Below are positions 36,071 through 43,584 of a DNA stretch of 64,000 nt, one piece after another. Position numbers and translations under genes: made by a program. Within the stretch, counting starts at the first letter, position 1. Every line of letters begins with the position of its first letter. The stretch spans positions 372,001 through 436,000 of the forward strand of contig NZ_FMCS01000005.1 in NCBI RefSeq assembly GCF_900091435.1, read 5' to 3'. The stretch is from Micromonospora chaiyaphumensis. Lineage in GTDB: Bacteria > Actinomycetota > Actinomycetes > Mycobacteriales > Micromonosporaceae. The notes below the pieces were generated by a model, which was given only the letters and a program-made list of their open reading frames with translations, made no database searches and was not told where the DNA came from.

Positions 36071-37312
36071 TCACGCCTCGGAGTCGCGATCGCCGGACGC
36101 CGACTCCTCCCGCGCGACCGACGAGGCGGAAGGCTCCAGCGGCCGTCCCCGGCTCAGCAGCGCGTCGAGTAACGCGACCAGGGCCAGCACTCCGGCCACC
36201 ACGCTCAGCCCGACCATCGGTGCCCAGCGGGCCAACGCCGGCGTGAACAGCAGCAGGGCCGCCAGGCCGATCACCCGGGACTCGGAGACCCGGCCGAAGA
36301 TCTCGTACTCCAGCAGCGTACGGGCGACGAGGAACAGCACCGGGCCGCCGACCACGAACAGGAGCAGACCGGGCCGCGGCGGCCCGAACGGATGATCGAT
36401 CACCAACTCGTAGCCGACCGCGGTGACGAGCACGCCGAGCACGATCAGCAGGTGCGCCCGTTCCGACACCGTGCCCAGCCGGCCGGGCATTCCCGCCCGG
36501 CCCAACGCCTCGGGCAGCAGCAGGCCGGCGCGGTGGAAGTAGATCCGCCAGAGCAGCGCGCTGGTGGCGAACGCGACCCCGAAGGCCGCGGCCCGCACGG
36601 GGGAGTAGTCCGTGCCGCCGAAAACCATGCTGATGACCAGGATCGTCTCGCCGAGTGAGACGAGGAACATCTGTTGGTGGCGATCGGCGAGATGTGTCCC
36701 GGCGATCCGCCAGCGGTGCACCGCCGAGGCTCCGAGCCGCGGCACCGGCCAGCCCAGGGCCCAGGCGAGGTAATCGACAGCGAGGGCGGCAGCCCACAGC
36801 GGCAGGCGAAGTGCGTCGGGGCCCAACGCGCCGGCCAGCCAGAGCGGCGCGCTCGCCGCGGCCCATGCGGCAAGCCGGAACGGCACCAGACGTCGCGGGT
36901 GGCCACGCAGCGCGGCGGCGACCACCAGCGGTCGCACCACCATCACCACCAGGTACGCGGCCGCGAACGGCAGCGCTCGCTCCTCCAGGGCGCGTGGCAG
37001 CGTCACCGCCATGACCAGGCCGGCGAACATGGTGCCGACGACGACGGCCTGGATGATCGACCGTTCTGGTTCGTAGCGACTGGTGATCCAGACGGTGTGG
37101 GACCAGATCAGCCAGAGCGCCAGGAAGAGCAGCAGGGTGCGGCCGAGCCCCGCGACGAGCGCCCAGCCGGTGTCATCGCTCAGGTCGACGAACCGTTGCG
37201 TGACCCGGGTGAGGGCCACGACGAAGGCCAGGTCGAAGAAGAGTTCCAGGAAGGTGGCACGACCCGAACTCGCGGGAGGGCGCAGCAGGCCGGCACCTCG
37301 TCCCGTCGCCAT
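36071..37312 (-). CDS. Low-temperature-requirement A (LtrA) family membrane protein
   Basis: This 413-residue polytopic protein has around eleven to twelve spans. The head ATFLELFFDLAFVVALTRVTQ and WSHTVWITSRYE are the LtrA signature, and FLVSLGETILVIS also fits. The founding member was found as needed by Listeria for growth in the cold. The molecular function is not known. The ATG at 37312 follows GGAGG at five bases and is preferred over TTG or GTG starts near 37342. It converges with the 185-residue membrane protein gene. Confidence 0.85.
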   Translation of the reverse strand: MATGRGAGLLRPPASSGRATFLELFFDLAFVVALTRVTQRFVDLSDDTGWALVAGLGRTLLLFLALWLIWSHTVWITSRYEPERSIIQAVVVGTMFAGLVMAVTLPRALEERALPFAAAYLVVMVVRPLVVAAALRGHPRRLVPFRLAAWAAASAPLWLAGALGPDALRLPLWAAALAVDYLAWALGWPVPRLGASAVHRWRIAGTHLADRHQQMFLVSLGETILVISMVFGGTDYSPVRAAAFGVAFATSALLWRIYFHRAGLLLPEALGRAGMPGRLGTVSERAHLLIVLGVLVTAVGYELVIDHPFGPPRPGLLLFVVGGPVLFLVARTLLEYEIFGRVSESRVIGLAALLLFTPALARWAPMVGLSVVAGVLALVALLDALLSRGRPLEPSASSVAREESASGDRDSEA

Positions 37313-37437
37313 CGTCGCCTCCGTCCACCCTCGCCGCACCAACGAGCCAGCCGCGGGACACGTCGCGTCGGCCTCGGCGGCGTCGCCCGCACCTCGCCGC
37401 GCGCCCGCTGGCCGACCTGATCCTCACTCGATGAAGC

Positions 37438-37463
37438 GCCCGCGCCATGATGGCGCGGGCTTT
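37438..37463 (+). terminator. Terminator-like hairpin just upstream of the RmlD-like gene
   Basis: GCCCGCGCCA (37438-37447), loop TGA, TGGCGCGGGC (37451-37460) and then TTT. It looks like an intrinsic terminator reading rightward, yet no rightward gene ends nearby. It sits 18 bases before the next start codon, so it may be a leader attenuator or a relic. Confidence 0.5.
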
Positions 37464-37481
37464 CGACGTCTGGAGGACGGG

Positions 37482-38291
37482 ATGAACCTGCTCGTGGTGG
37501 GGGCCAGCGGCTTCCTCGGCGCCGAGGTGTGCCGGCAGGCGGTCGCGGCCGGGCACCGGGTGGTCGGCACGTACCACTCGGCCGCGGTCGCGGTGCCGGG
37601 CGTCGCGGCGCGCCGGCTCGACGTCACCGACCGGGCCGCGGTCCGCGCGCTGCTGACCGAGGTACGCCCCGACGCCGTCGTGGCCACCCCCTACCGGTAC
37701 GGCGACTGGGCGGTCACGGCGGACGGGGCGGCCCACATCGCGTGCGCCGCCGCCGAGGTGGGGGCGCGGCTGGTGCACCTGTCCAGCGACGCGTTGCACG
37801 CCGGCCGGCCGACGCCCTATCTGGACGACGACGTGCCCACGCCGGTGAACGCCTACGGCGCGGCGAAGGCGGCCGCCGAGACGGCGGTGCGGGCGGTGGA
37901 TCCGGGGGCGCTGCTGGTGCGGACCTCGCTGATCGTGGGGGAGGGAAGCAAGCAGATCCAGCTCTGCCGGGACGCCCTGGCCGGCCGTGCCGTCCTCTTC
38001 ACCGACGAGGCCCGCTGCCCGGTGCACGTGTCCGACCTCGCCGCGGCGGTGCTCGAACTGGTGCCCACCGACCTGGCCGGTCCGCTCAACGTGGCCGGCC
38101 CGGAGGCGGTCAGCCGCGCCGGGATGGGGCTGCTCGTGGCCCGTCAGCTCGGTCTCGACGCCGGCGCGCTCGCCACGACCACCACCGCCGCGCTGGGCCG
38201 ACAACACCCCGGAGAGGTGCGCCTCGACTCGTCCCGGGCGGCCGGGTTCCTGCGTACCCGGCTGCGGGGGATCACCGAGGTGCTGGCCTAA
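37482..38291 (+). CDS. RmlD-like NAD(P)-dependent sugar reductase
   Basis: This 269-residue extended SDR protein has the N-terminal GASGFLGAEVCRQAVAAGH, an active-site region VHLSSDALHAG, YGAAKAAAETAV (YxxxK pair) and VHVSDLAAAVLELV. It is closest in layout to dTDP-4-dehydrorhamnose reductases. No other rhamnose or nucleotide-sugar genes lie nearby, so the substrate is open. The ATG at 37482 follows TGGAGGA. It ends four bases before the TGCAC repeat array of the next gene. Confidence 0.8.
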   Translation: MNLLVVGASGFLGAEVCRQAVAAGHRVVGTYHSAAVAVPGVAARRLDVTDRAAVRALLTEVRPDAVVATPYRYGDWAVTADGAAHIACAAAEVGARLVHLSSDALHAGRPTPYLDDDVPTPVNAYGAAKAAAETAVRAVDPGALLVRTSLIVGEGSKQIQLCRDALAGRAVLFTDEARCPVHVSDLAAAVLELVPTDLAGPLNVAGPEAVSRAGMGLLVARQLGLDAGALATTTTAALGRQHPGEVRLDSSRAAGFLRTRLRGITEVLA

Positions 38292-38295
38292 CCTC

Positions 38296-38353
38296 ATGCA
38301 CAATTTCTGTGCACAACTCTTGTGCACAGAAATTGTGCACAGATACTGTGCAG
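38296..38353. promoter_or_regulatory. Operator array: five TGCAC cores at exact 13-bp spacing
   Basis: The words ATGCAC, GTGCAC, GTGCAC, GTGCAC, GTGCAG start at 38296, 38309, 38322, 38335 and 38348, exactly 13 bp apart. Superimposed is a perfect inverted repeat with 20-bp arms (38297-38316 and 38320-38339) around CTC. TTGTGC (38320-38325), 18 bp, TACTGT (38344-38349) forms a promoter embedded in the array, ending seven bases before the regulator ATG. This implies strong autoregulation of a leaderless transcript. Confidence 0.85.
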
Positions 38354-38356
38354 TGC

Positions 38357-38950
38357 ATGGAGAACGAGGGCTCGCGTCCCGAGCCGCGCGAGGTGCGGCT
38401 GGACCATCGACAGGCGCGGGTGCTGGCCCACCCGCTGCGGATGCGCCTGGTCGGCGCGCTGCGGGTGAAGGGCCCGTCCACCGCCACGGCGCTGGCCGGG
38501 ATGCTCGACACCAACACCGGCGCCACCAGTTACCACCTGCGCCAGCTCGCCGAGGTGGGGCTGGTCGTGGAGGACCCGGACCGGGGCACCGGCCGGCAGC
38601 GCTGGTGGCGCGCCGCGCACGACGTCACCAACTGGGAGCCGACCGACTTCGACGACGACCCGGACGCCCGCGCCGCGATCGACTGGATCCAGGGTGACCA
38701 GGTGCGTCTCCTGGCGCAGCACGCCGAGCAGTGGTTCGCCACCAAGCACGAGTGGGCGCCGGCCTGGCGGGACGCCTTCGGCATGAGCGACATCTTCATG
38801 ACCGTCCCCGCCGACCGGCTGGAGGCGATCACCGCCGAGGTCTGGGCGTTGCTCGAACGCCACCGGGCCGAGGCCGACCCGGCCGAGCCCGGCGCCGAGC
38901 CGGTCCAGATCTTCCTCGCCACCTACCCGCTGCCCAAGGAGTTCCGGTGA
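38357..38950 (+). CDS. ArsR-type winged-helix transcriptional regulator
   Basis: This 197-residue protein has an N-terminal winged helix of the ArsR/HTH_20 type (LAHPLRMRLVGALRVKGPST, NTGATSYHLRQLAEVGLV, with the wing at RGTGRQRWWRAA), about residues 18-88. An acidic helical C-terminal half of unknown fold follows (DDDPDARAAIDWIQGDQ). It has no metal-binding Cys box. The gene overlaps an MFS pump by GTGA, so regulator and pump are made together, and the operator array covers its promoter. It probably represses the pair until a drug-like ligand appears. Confidence 0.88.
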   Translation: MENEGSRPEPREVRLDHRQARVLAHPLRMRLVGALRVKGPSTATALAGMLDTNTGATSYHLRQLAEVGLVVEDPDRGTGRQRWWRAAHDVTNWEPTDFDDDPDARAAIDWIQGDQVRLLAQHAEQWFATKHEWAPAWRDAFGMSDIFMTVPADRLEAITAEVWALLERHRAEADPAEPGAEPVQIFLATYPLPKEFR

Positions 38951-40317
38951 CCGCGCTCTCCGTACGCCAGGTCCGGTTCCGCTACCTCACCCTCTACGGC
39001 CTGCGCTGGCTGCCCACCGGCCTGCTCACCCCGGTGATGATCCTGCTCATGCAGGAGCGCGGCCTGTCGCTGTCGCAGATCGGCCTGGTGGCCACCGCGC
39101 AGGGCCTCGTCGTGCTGGCGCTGGAGCTGCCCACCGGCGGCCTCGCCGACGCCCTGGGCCGCAAGCCGGTGCTGGTCGTCGCCTGGGTGGTCTGCCTGGC
39201 CTCGCTGGTGCTCTTCGCGGTGGCCGACACCTTCTGGATGTTCTTCCTGGTCTGGGCGTTGCAGGGGATCTACCGGGCGCTCGACAGCGGCCCGCTCGAG
39301 TCCTGGTACGTCGACGCCACCCTGGCCGCCGACCCCGAGGCCGAGTACGAGCGCGGGCTCGGCTGGGCCGGCACCGTCATCGGCGTCGCCATCGGCGCCG
39401 GCGCGCTGCTCGGCGGCGGCCTGGTCGCGCTCGGGCCGGTCGGGCCGCTCAGCGCGCTGACCCTGCCCGTGCTGGTGGCCATCGCCCTCCAGGCCGCCGC
39501 GCTGGTCGCGCTCACCGTGCTGCTGGTGGAACACCGGCCGGCCCGGGGCGCCGCCGCGGTGCGGGCCTCGGTCGCCGAGGCGCCCCGGATGGTCGGCCAG
39601 GCCGTCGGCCTGCTGCGCCGCAACCGGGTGCTGCTCGCCCTGGTCGCCGTCGAGCTGTTCTGGGGCTTCGGCATGATCACCTTCGAGTCGCTGCTGCCCG
39701 TGCGCCTGGCCGAGGTGGTCGGCGGCGCCGACCGGGCCGCCGCGCTGCTCGGCCCGGCCAGCTCGGCGGCCTGGCTGGCCAACGCGGCCGGCGCCGCACT
39801 GACCCCGCTGCTGCTGCGCCGGCTCGGCGCCGCGCCCGCCGCCGCGCTCATGCGGATCCTCCAGGGCGTCACCGTGGTCGGGATGGGCCTGCTCGCCGGC
39901 CCGGTCGGCGTGCTCATCGCCTACCTGGCCTGCTACACCGTGCACGGCGCGTCGAACCCCCTGCACATGGGGCTGCTGCACCGGCAGGTCGACGGTCCCT
40001 ACCGGACCAGCGTGCTCTCGCTGAACTCGATGATGGGCCAGCCGGCCGGCGCGCTCGGCGCCGTGGTGCTGACCGCCCTGGCCGACGCCACCAGCGTCAC
40101 CGTCGCCATGCTGGTCGGCGCCGTGGTGCTCGCCGTGGCCGCCCCGCTCTACCTGCCCGCCTGGCGGGCCGGGCGCCGGGCGGCGGAGCCCGGCGCGGCC
40201 GAGCAGCGGCCCGGTGACTCGGCCGCCGGCCCGGGGCTCCCCGGCCCGGCGCTGGACCCCGCCGGCCCGGTGGACCCGGTCCCGGCCGCCGCCGCGGCAC
40301 CCGCGCGGTCGGACTGA
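38947..40317 (+). CDS. MFS transporter, 12-span
   Basis: This 456-residue polytopic protein has motif A GGLADALGRKPVLVVAWVVC after the second span, the start WLPTGLLTPVMILLMQERGL, and about twelve spans. The last 45 residues are a Pro/Ala/Gly-rich cytoplasmic tail. It resembles tetracycline/macrolide-type exporters found next to ArsR-like regulators in actinomycetes. The GTG start overlaps the regulator stop by four bases. The substrate is unknown. Confidence 0.9.
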   Translation: MTALSVRQVRFRYLTLYGLRWLPTGLLTPVMILLMQERGLSLSQIGLVATAQGLVVLALELPTGGLADALGRKPVLVVAWVVCLASLVLFAVADTFWMFFLVWALQGIYRALDSGPLESWYVDATLAADPEAEYERGLGWAGTVIGVAIGAGALLGGGLVALGPVGPLSALTLPVLVAIALQAAALVALTVLLVEHRPARGAAAVRASVAEAPRMVGQAVGLLRRNRVLLALVAVELFWGFGMITFESLLPVRLAEVVGGADRAAALLGPASSAAWLANAAGAALTPLLLRRLGAAPAAALMRILQGVTVVGMGLLAGPVGVLIAYLACYTVHGASNPLHMGLLHRQVDGPYRTSVLSLNSMMGQPAGALGAVVLTALADATSVTVAMLVGAVVLAVAAPLYLPAWRAGRRAAEPGAAEQRPGDSAAGPGLPGPALDPAGPVDPVPAAAAAPARSD

Positions 40318-40375
40318 GCGGAGGCGGCGGGTGGATACCGACGCCGCGGCCGGGCAGGGCGATATGGCCGGCGGG

Positions 40376-41116
40376 TCAGCCCAGGTGGACCGAGGTGCGG
40401 GGCTCGGTGCCGGCGTAGCCGAGCCGGCGGTAGAGCCGGATCGCCCCCACGTTGGCGGTGTACACGCCGAGCGCCACCTGGCCGTGCCGGGCCAGCAGGG
40501 CACGGGTCATCCCGGCGGTGAGCGCCGCGCCGAGCCCGCGACCCCGGCGGTCGGGCGCCACGGTCAGGCCGGCCAGGAAGCCGATGTCGCCCCGGCTGCG
40601 GTCGGCGCCGCAGGCCACCAGGCGGTCGCCGTCGCGGATGCCGTACCAGTCGACGACGCGCGGGTCGCCCGGGCGGGAGGTCGTGCTGGGGAAGGCCTCC
40701 TCGATCAGCGCGGCCAGCGCGGGGTGGTCGGCCTCGGCGAGGCGGACCACCCGCTCCTCCTCCGGCTGCTCCGGCGGCGCGGCGGTGGTCCAGAGGAAGT
40801 CCCACTCGTCGAGCCGGGCCACGGTGAGCCGGTCGGCCACCTCCGCGGGGTCCGTCCGCGGCAGGTGAAGCCACTGGCCGGCCCGCAGCGTCCCGTCCGC
40901 CACCAGGCCCGCGAAGACGTCCAGCGCCGGCCCGGGCGCCCCGAGCGCACCGCCGGCCGGCCCGTGCTCCGGCGGGAGCAGCCAGCCGACCGCGCCGTCC
41001 CGCCGCCAGCCCCGCGCCTCCTGGTCGCGCCAGAGGGCGTGCCGGGCGTACGGGTGGTGGCCGGTGGCGGCGAGCAGGGTGTCCCGGCCCCGCAGGACCT
41101 GGTCGGCAGTGATCAT
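40376..41116 (-). CDS. GNAT-family N-acetyltransferase
   Basis: This 246-residue protein has its GNAT fold in the C-terminal half: LAGLTVAPDRRGRGLGAALTAG is the acetyl-CoA pyrophosphate loop (RRGRGLG), and VGAIRLYRRLGYAG is the motif B end. The N-terminal 120 residues form a second, degenerate domain. The acceptor is unknown. A TAGGCT box on the minus strand ends six bases before the ATG, suggesting a leaderless mRNA. It diverges from another GNAT gene 27 bp away. Confidence 0.87.
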   Translation of the reverse strand: MITADQVLRGRDTLLAATGHHPYARHALWRDQEARGWRRDGAVGWLLPPEHGPAGGALGAPGPALDVFAGLVADGTLRAGQWLHLPRTDPAEVADRLTVARLDEWDFLWTTAAPPEQPEEERVVRLAEADHPALAALIEEAFPSTTSRPGDPRVVDWYGIRDGDRLVACGADRSRGDIGFLAGLTVAPDRRGRGLGAALTAGMTRALLARHGQVALGVYTANVGAIRLYRRLGYAGTEPRTSVHLG

Positions 41117-41143
41117 ACGGCCAGCCTACGAGAGGAGATTTCC

Positions 41144-41698
41144 ATGACCCCCGTCCGCTCCGTACGACCGGTGCGGCTGCCCGGTTCCCGCTGCGTGCTG
41201 CGCGAACTGGGTGACGCCGACGTCGCGTCGCTGTACGCGCTGATGACCGACCCGCGCGTCTTCGACCGGGTGCTCGACGAGCAGCCGCCCTCCTCGGACG
41301 ACCTCCGGGACGCCGTGTCGGCGTGGCGGGCCGAGGCCGACGGCGACCCGCGACCGGTGTACCGGCTGGCCGCCGTGGAGGGCGACCGGCTGGTCGGGAT
41401 GGGCACCCTGACCGTGGAGAGCCCGCAGCACCGGCGCGGGGAGATCGGCTATGTGGTGCACGCCGACCACTGGGGCCGGGGTCTCGGCGGCGAGATCGCC
41501 GGCCTGCTGCTGCGGCTCGCGTTCGAGCAGGTGGGCCTGCACCGCGTCGAGGCGACCACCCGGCCCGACCACGTCGCCTCGGTCCGGGTACTGGAGAAGG
41601 CCGGCCTGCGGCCGGAGGGGATCAGCCGGGACCACCTGCTGGTCCGCGGCTCCTGGTGGGACTCGGCCCGGTACGCGATCCTCGCCACCGACCGCTGA
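41144..41698 (+). CDS. GNAT-family acetyltransferase (RimJ/RimL type)
   Basis: This 184-residue protein starts [20 protein letters not shown] and has [20 protein letters not shown] (acetyl-CoA loop) and [16 protein letters not shown], the arrangement of RimJ/RimL-type N-acetyltransferases that modify protein N-termini or small amines. The ATG follows GAGAGGAG. Longer in-frame starts upstream lie inside the opposite-strand acetyltransferase and are rejected. Confidence 0.87.
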   Translation: MTPVRSVRPVRLPGSRCVLRELGDADVASLYALMTDPRVFDRVLDEQPPSSDDLRDAVSAWRAEADGDPRPVYRLAAVEGDRLVGMGTLTVESPQHRRGEIGYVVHADHWGRGLGGEIAGLLLRLAFEQVGLHRVEATTRPDHVASVRVLEKAGLRPEGISRDHLLVRGSWWDSARYAILATDR

Positions 41699-41806
41699 CG
41701 CGACCCGCTGTCCGCCGAGCGGGCGTTCCACGGTGGAGATTGACGAACAGACCGATTGGGTACATCCGTCGCCGACCTACTGGGACCCCCCACCGGAGGA
41801 ACGACC

Positions 41807-42019
41807 ATGCTCGCCATTCTCGCGGCCATCGTGTTCGGCTTCGCCCTGTTGATCGACTTCCTGAACACGAATCTCGGCGCGCCCGACCTGTTCAACACCC
41901 ACACCCTCATGCTCATCGGCTTCCTGCTGCTCTCCCTCTACCTGGCCGGGGTGGGCTCCGGCCCGCGCGGCGCCGGCGGCGGCCGCTGGTATCGGGGCCG
42001 GCGCCCGGGTCGCGGCTGA
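41807..42019 (+). CDS. Small two-span membrane protein
   Basis: This 70-residue protein has two hydrophobic segments ([18 protein letters not shown] and [17 protein letters not shown]) separated by [14 protein letters not shown], with a Gly/Arg-rich cytoplasmic tail. I do not recognise a named family. The ATG follows GGAGGA at a good distance, and coding character is clear. It may be co-transcribed with rarA, 74 bp downstream, or stand alone. Confidence 0.75.
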   Translation: MLAILAAIVFGFALLIDFLNTNLGAPDLFNTHTLMLIGFLLLSLYLAGVGSGPRGAGGGRWYRGRRPGRG

Positions 42020-42093
42020 CCGGAAACGACCACCCGGGCCGGGCCGGCGGCGCGATTCCAGCGCCGTCGGCCCGGCCCGGTACTGTTCTCGTG

Positions 42094-43584
42094 ATGGAAT
42101 CCGACGCCCTCTTCACCCTCGGCGAGCCCGCCGGTGCGCCCAGCGCCTCCGCGGGTTCCGGCGGCGTCGACGGGTTCACCGCCGCCGCGGCGGATTCGCC
42201 GCTGCCCGTCCGGATGCGGCCGGCCAGCATCGACGAGCTGGTCGGTCAGGACCACCTGCTCGCCCCGGGCGCGCCGCTGCGCCAGCTGGTCGAGTCCGCC
42301 GCCCCGATGTCGGTGATCCTCTGGGGGCCGCCCGGCAGCGGCAAGACCACCATCGCGCACCTGGTGGCCCGGGCCACCGACCGCCGCTTCGTCGCCATGT
42401 CGGCGCTGACCGCCGGGGTGAAGGACGTCCGGGCGGTCATCGAGACGGCCCGCCGCCAGCGCCGCGCCGGTGGCCCGCCGACCGTCCTCTTCATCGACGA
42501 GGTGCACCGCTTCAGCAAGACGCAGCAGGACTCCCTGCTCGCCGCCGTCGAGGACCGCACGGTCACCCTGCTCGCGGCGACCACCGAGAACCCGTACTTC
42601 TCGGTCATCTCGCCGCTGCTGTCCCGCTGCGTGCTGCTGACCCTCCAGCCGCTGGACGACGACGCCGTCCGCGGCCTGCTGCGCCGCGCGGTCGCCGACG
42701 AGCGCGGGCTGGGCGGCGCCCTCACGCTGGCGACCGACGCCGAGGACCACCTCGTCCGCCTCGCCGGCGGCGACGTCCGCAAGGCGCTCACCGCGCTTGA
42801 GGCGGCGGCGGCCACCGCGACCGCGCGCGGCGCCGACCGGATCGACCTCGCCGTCGCCGAGCAGGCGGTCGACGTGGCGGCCGTCCGCTACGACCGCGAC
42901 GGCGACGCCCACTACGACGTGACCAGCGCGTTCATCAAGAGCATGCGCGGCTCGGACGTGGACGCCGCGCTGCACTGGCTGGCCCGGATGCTGGTCGCCG
43001 GGGAGGACGCCCGCTTCATCGCCCGGCGCATGGTGATCTTCGCGAGCGAGGACGTCGGCATGGCCGACCCCACCGCGCTGACCGTCGCCACCGCGGCCGC
43101 GCACGCCGTGGAATACGTTGGCCTGCCCGAGGCCCAGCTGAACCTGGCCCAGGCGGTCATCCACCTGGCCACCGCCCCGAAATCCAACTCGGCCACCACC
43201 GCCATCGGCGCGGCCATCGCCGACGTGCGGGCCGGCCGCGGCGGGGCGGTGCCACGCGGGCTGCGCGACTCCCACTACGCCGGCGCCCGGGGCCTCGGAC
43301 ACGGCGCCGGCTACCGCTACCCCCACGACGACCAGCGTGGGGTGGTCACCCAGCAGTACGTCCCGGACGACCTCGTCGGGACCGACTACTACCAGCCCAG
43401 CGGGCACGGCGCGGAGCGGGCGGTGGCCACCCGGCTCCCGTTGCTGCGCCGGATCGTGCGCGGGCTGCCCGCGCCGCCGGCGCGGGCCGAGGCCGCGGTG
43501 AGCGGCGGCCGCCCGGCGGACGCCGCGCGGGCCGACGGCGTGAACGAGGGCGGCAGCGACGCCGTCGGGGAGGGTCAGCAGTGA
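42094..43584 (+). CDS. rarA: Replication-associated recombination protein A (RarA/MgsA AAA+ ATPase)
   Basis: This 496-residue AAA+ ATPase of the clamp-loader group has [19 protein letters not shown], Walker [14 protein letters not shown], Walker [16 protein letters not shown], sensor 1 [11 protein letters not shown] and the RarA C-terminal tetramerisation domain ([29 protein letters not shown]). It acts at stalled replication forks. TACTGT at 42081-42086 lies seven bases before the ATG with no Shine-Dalgarno, so it is probably leaderless. The last 40 residues are a variable tail. The stop overlaps the next gene by one base. Confidence 0.94.
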   Translation: MESDALFTLGEPAGAPSASAGSGGVDGFTAAAADSPLPVRMRPASIDELVGQDHLLAPGAPLRQLVESAAPMSVILWGPPGSGKTTIAHLVARATDRRFVAMSALTAGVKDVRAVIETARRQRRAGGPPTVLFIDEVHRFSKTQQDSLLAAVEDRTVTLLAATTENPYFSVISPLLSRCVLLTLQPLDDDAVRGLLRRAVADERGLGGALTLATDAEDHLVRLAGGDVRKALTALEAAAATATARGADRIDLAVAEQAVDVAAVRYDRDGDAHYDVTSAFIKSMRGSDVDAALHWLARMLVAGEDARFIARRMVIFASEDVGMADPTALTVATAAAHAVEYVGLPEAQLNLAQAVIHLATAPKSNSATTAIGAAIADVRAGRGGAVPRGLRDSHYAGARGLGHGAGYRYPHDDQRGVVTQQYVPDDLVGTDYYQPSGHGAERAVATRLPLLRRIVRGLPAPPARAEAAVSGGRPADAARADGVNEGGSDAVGEGQQ

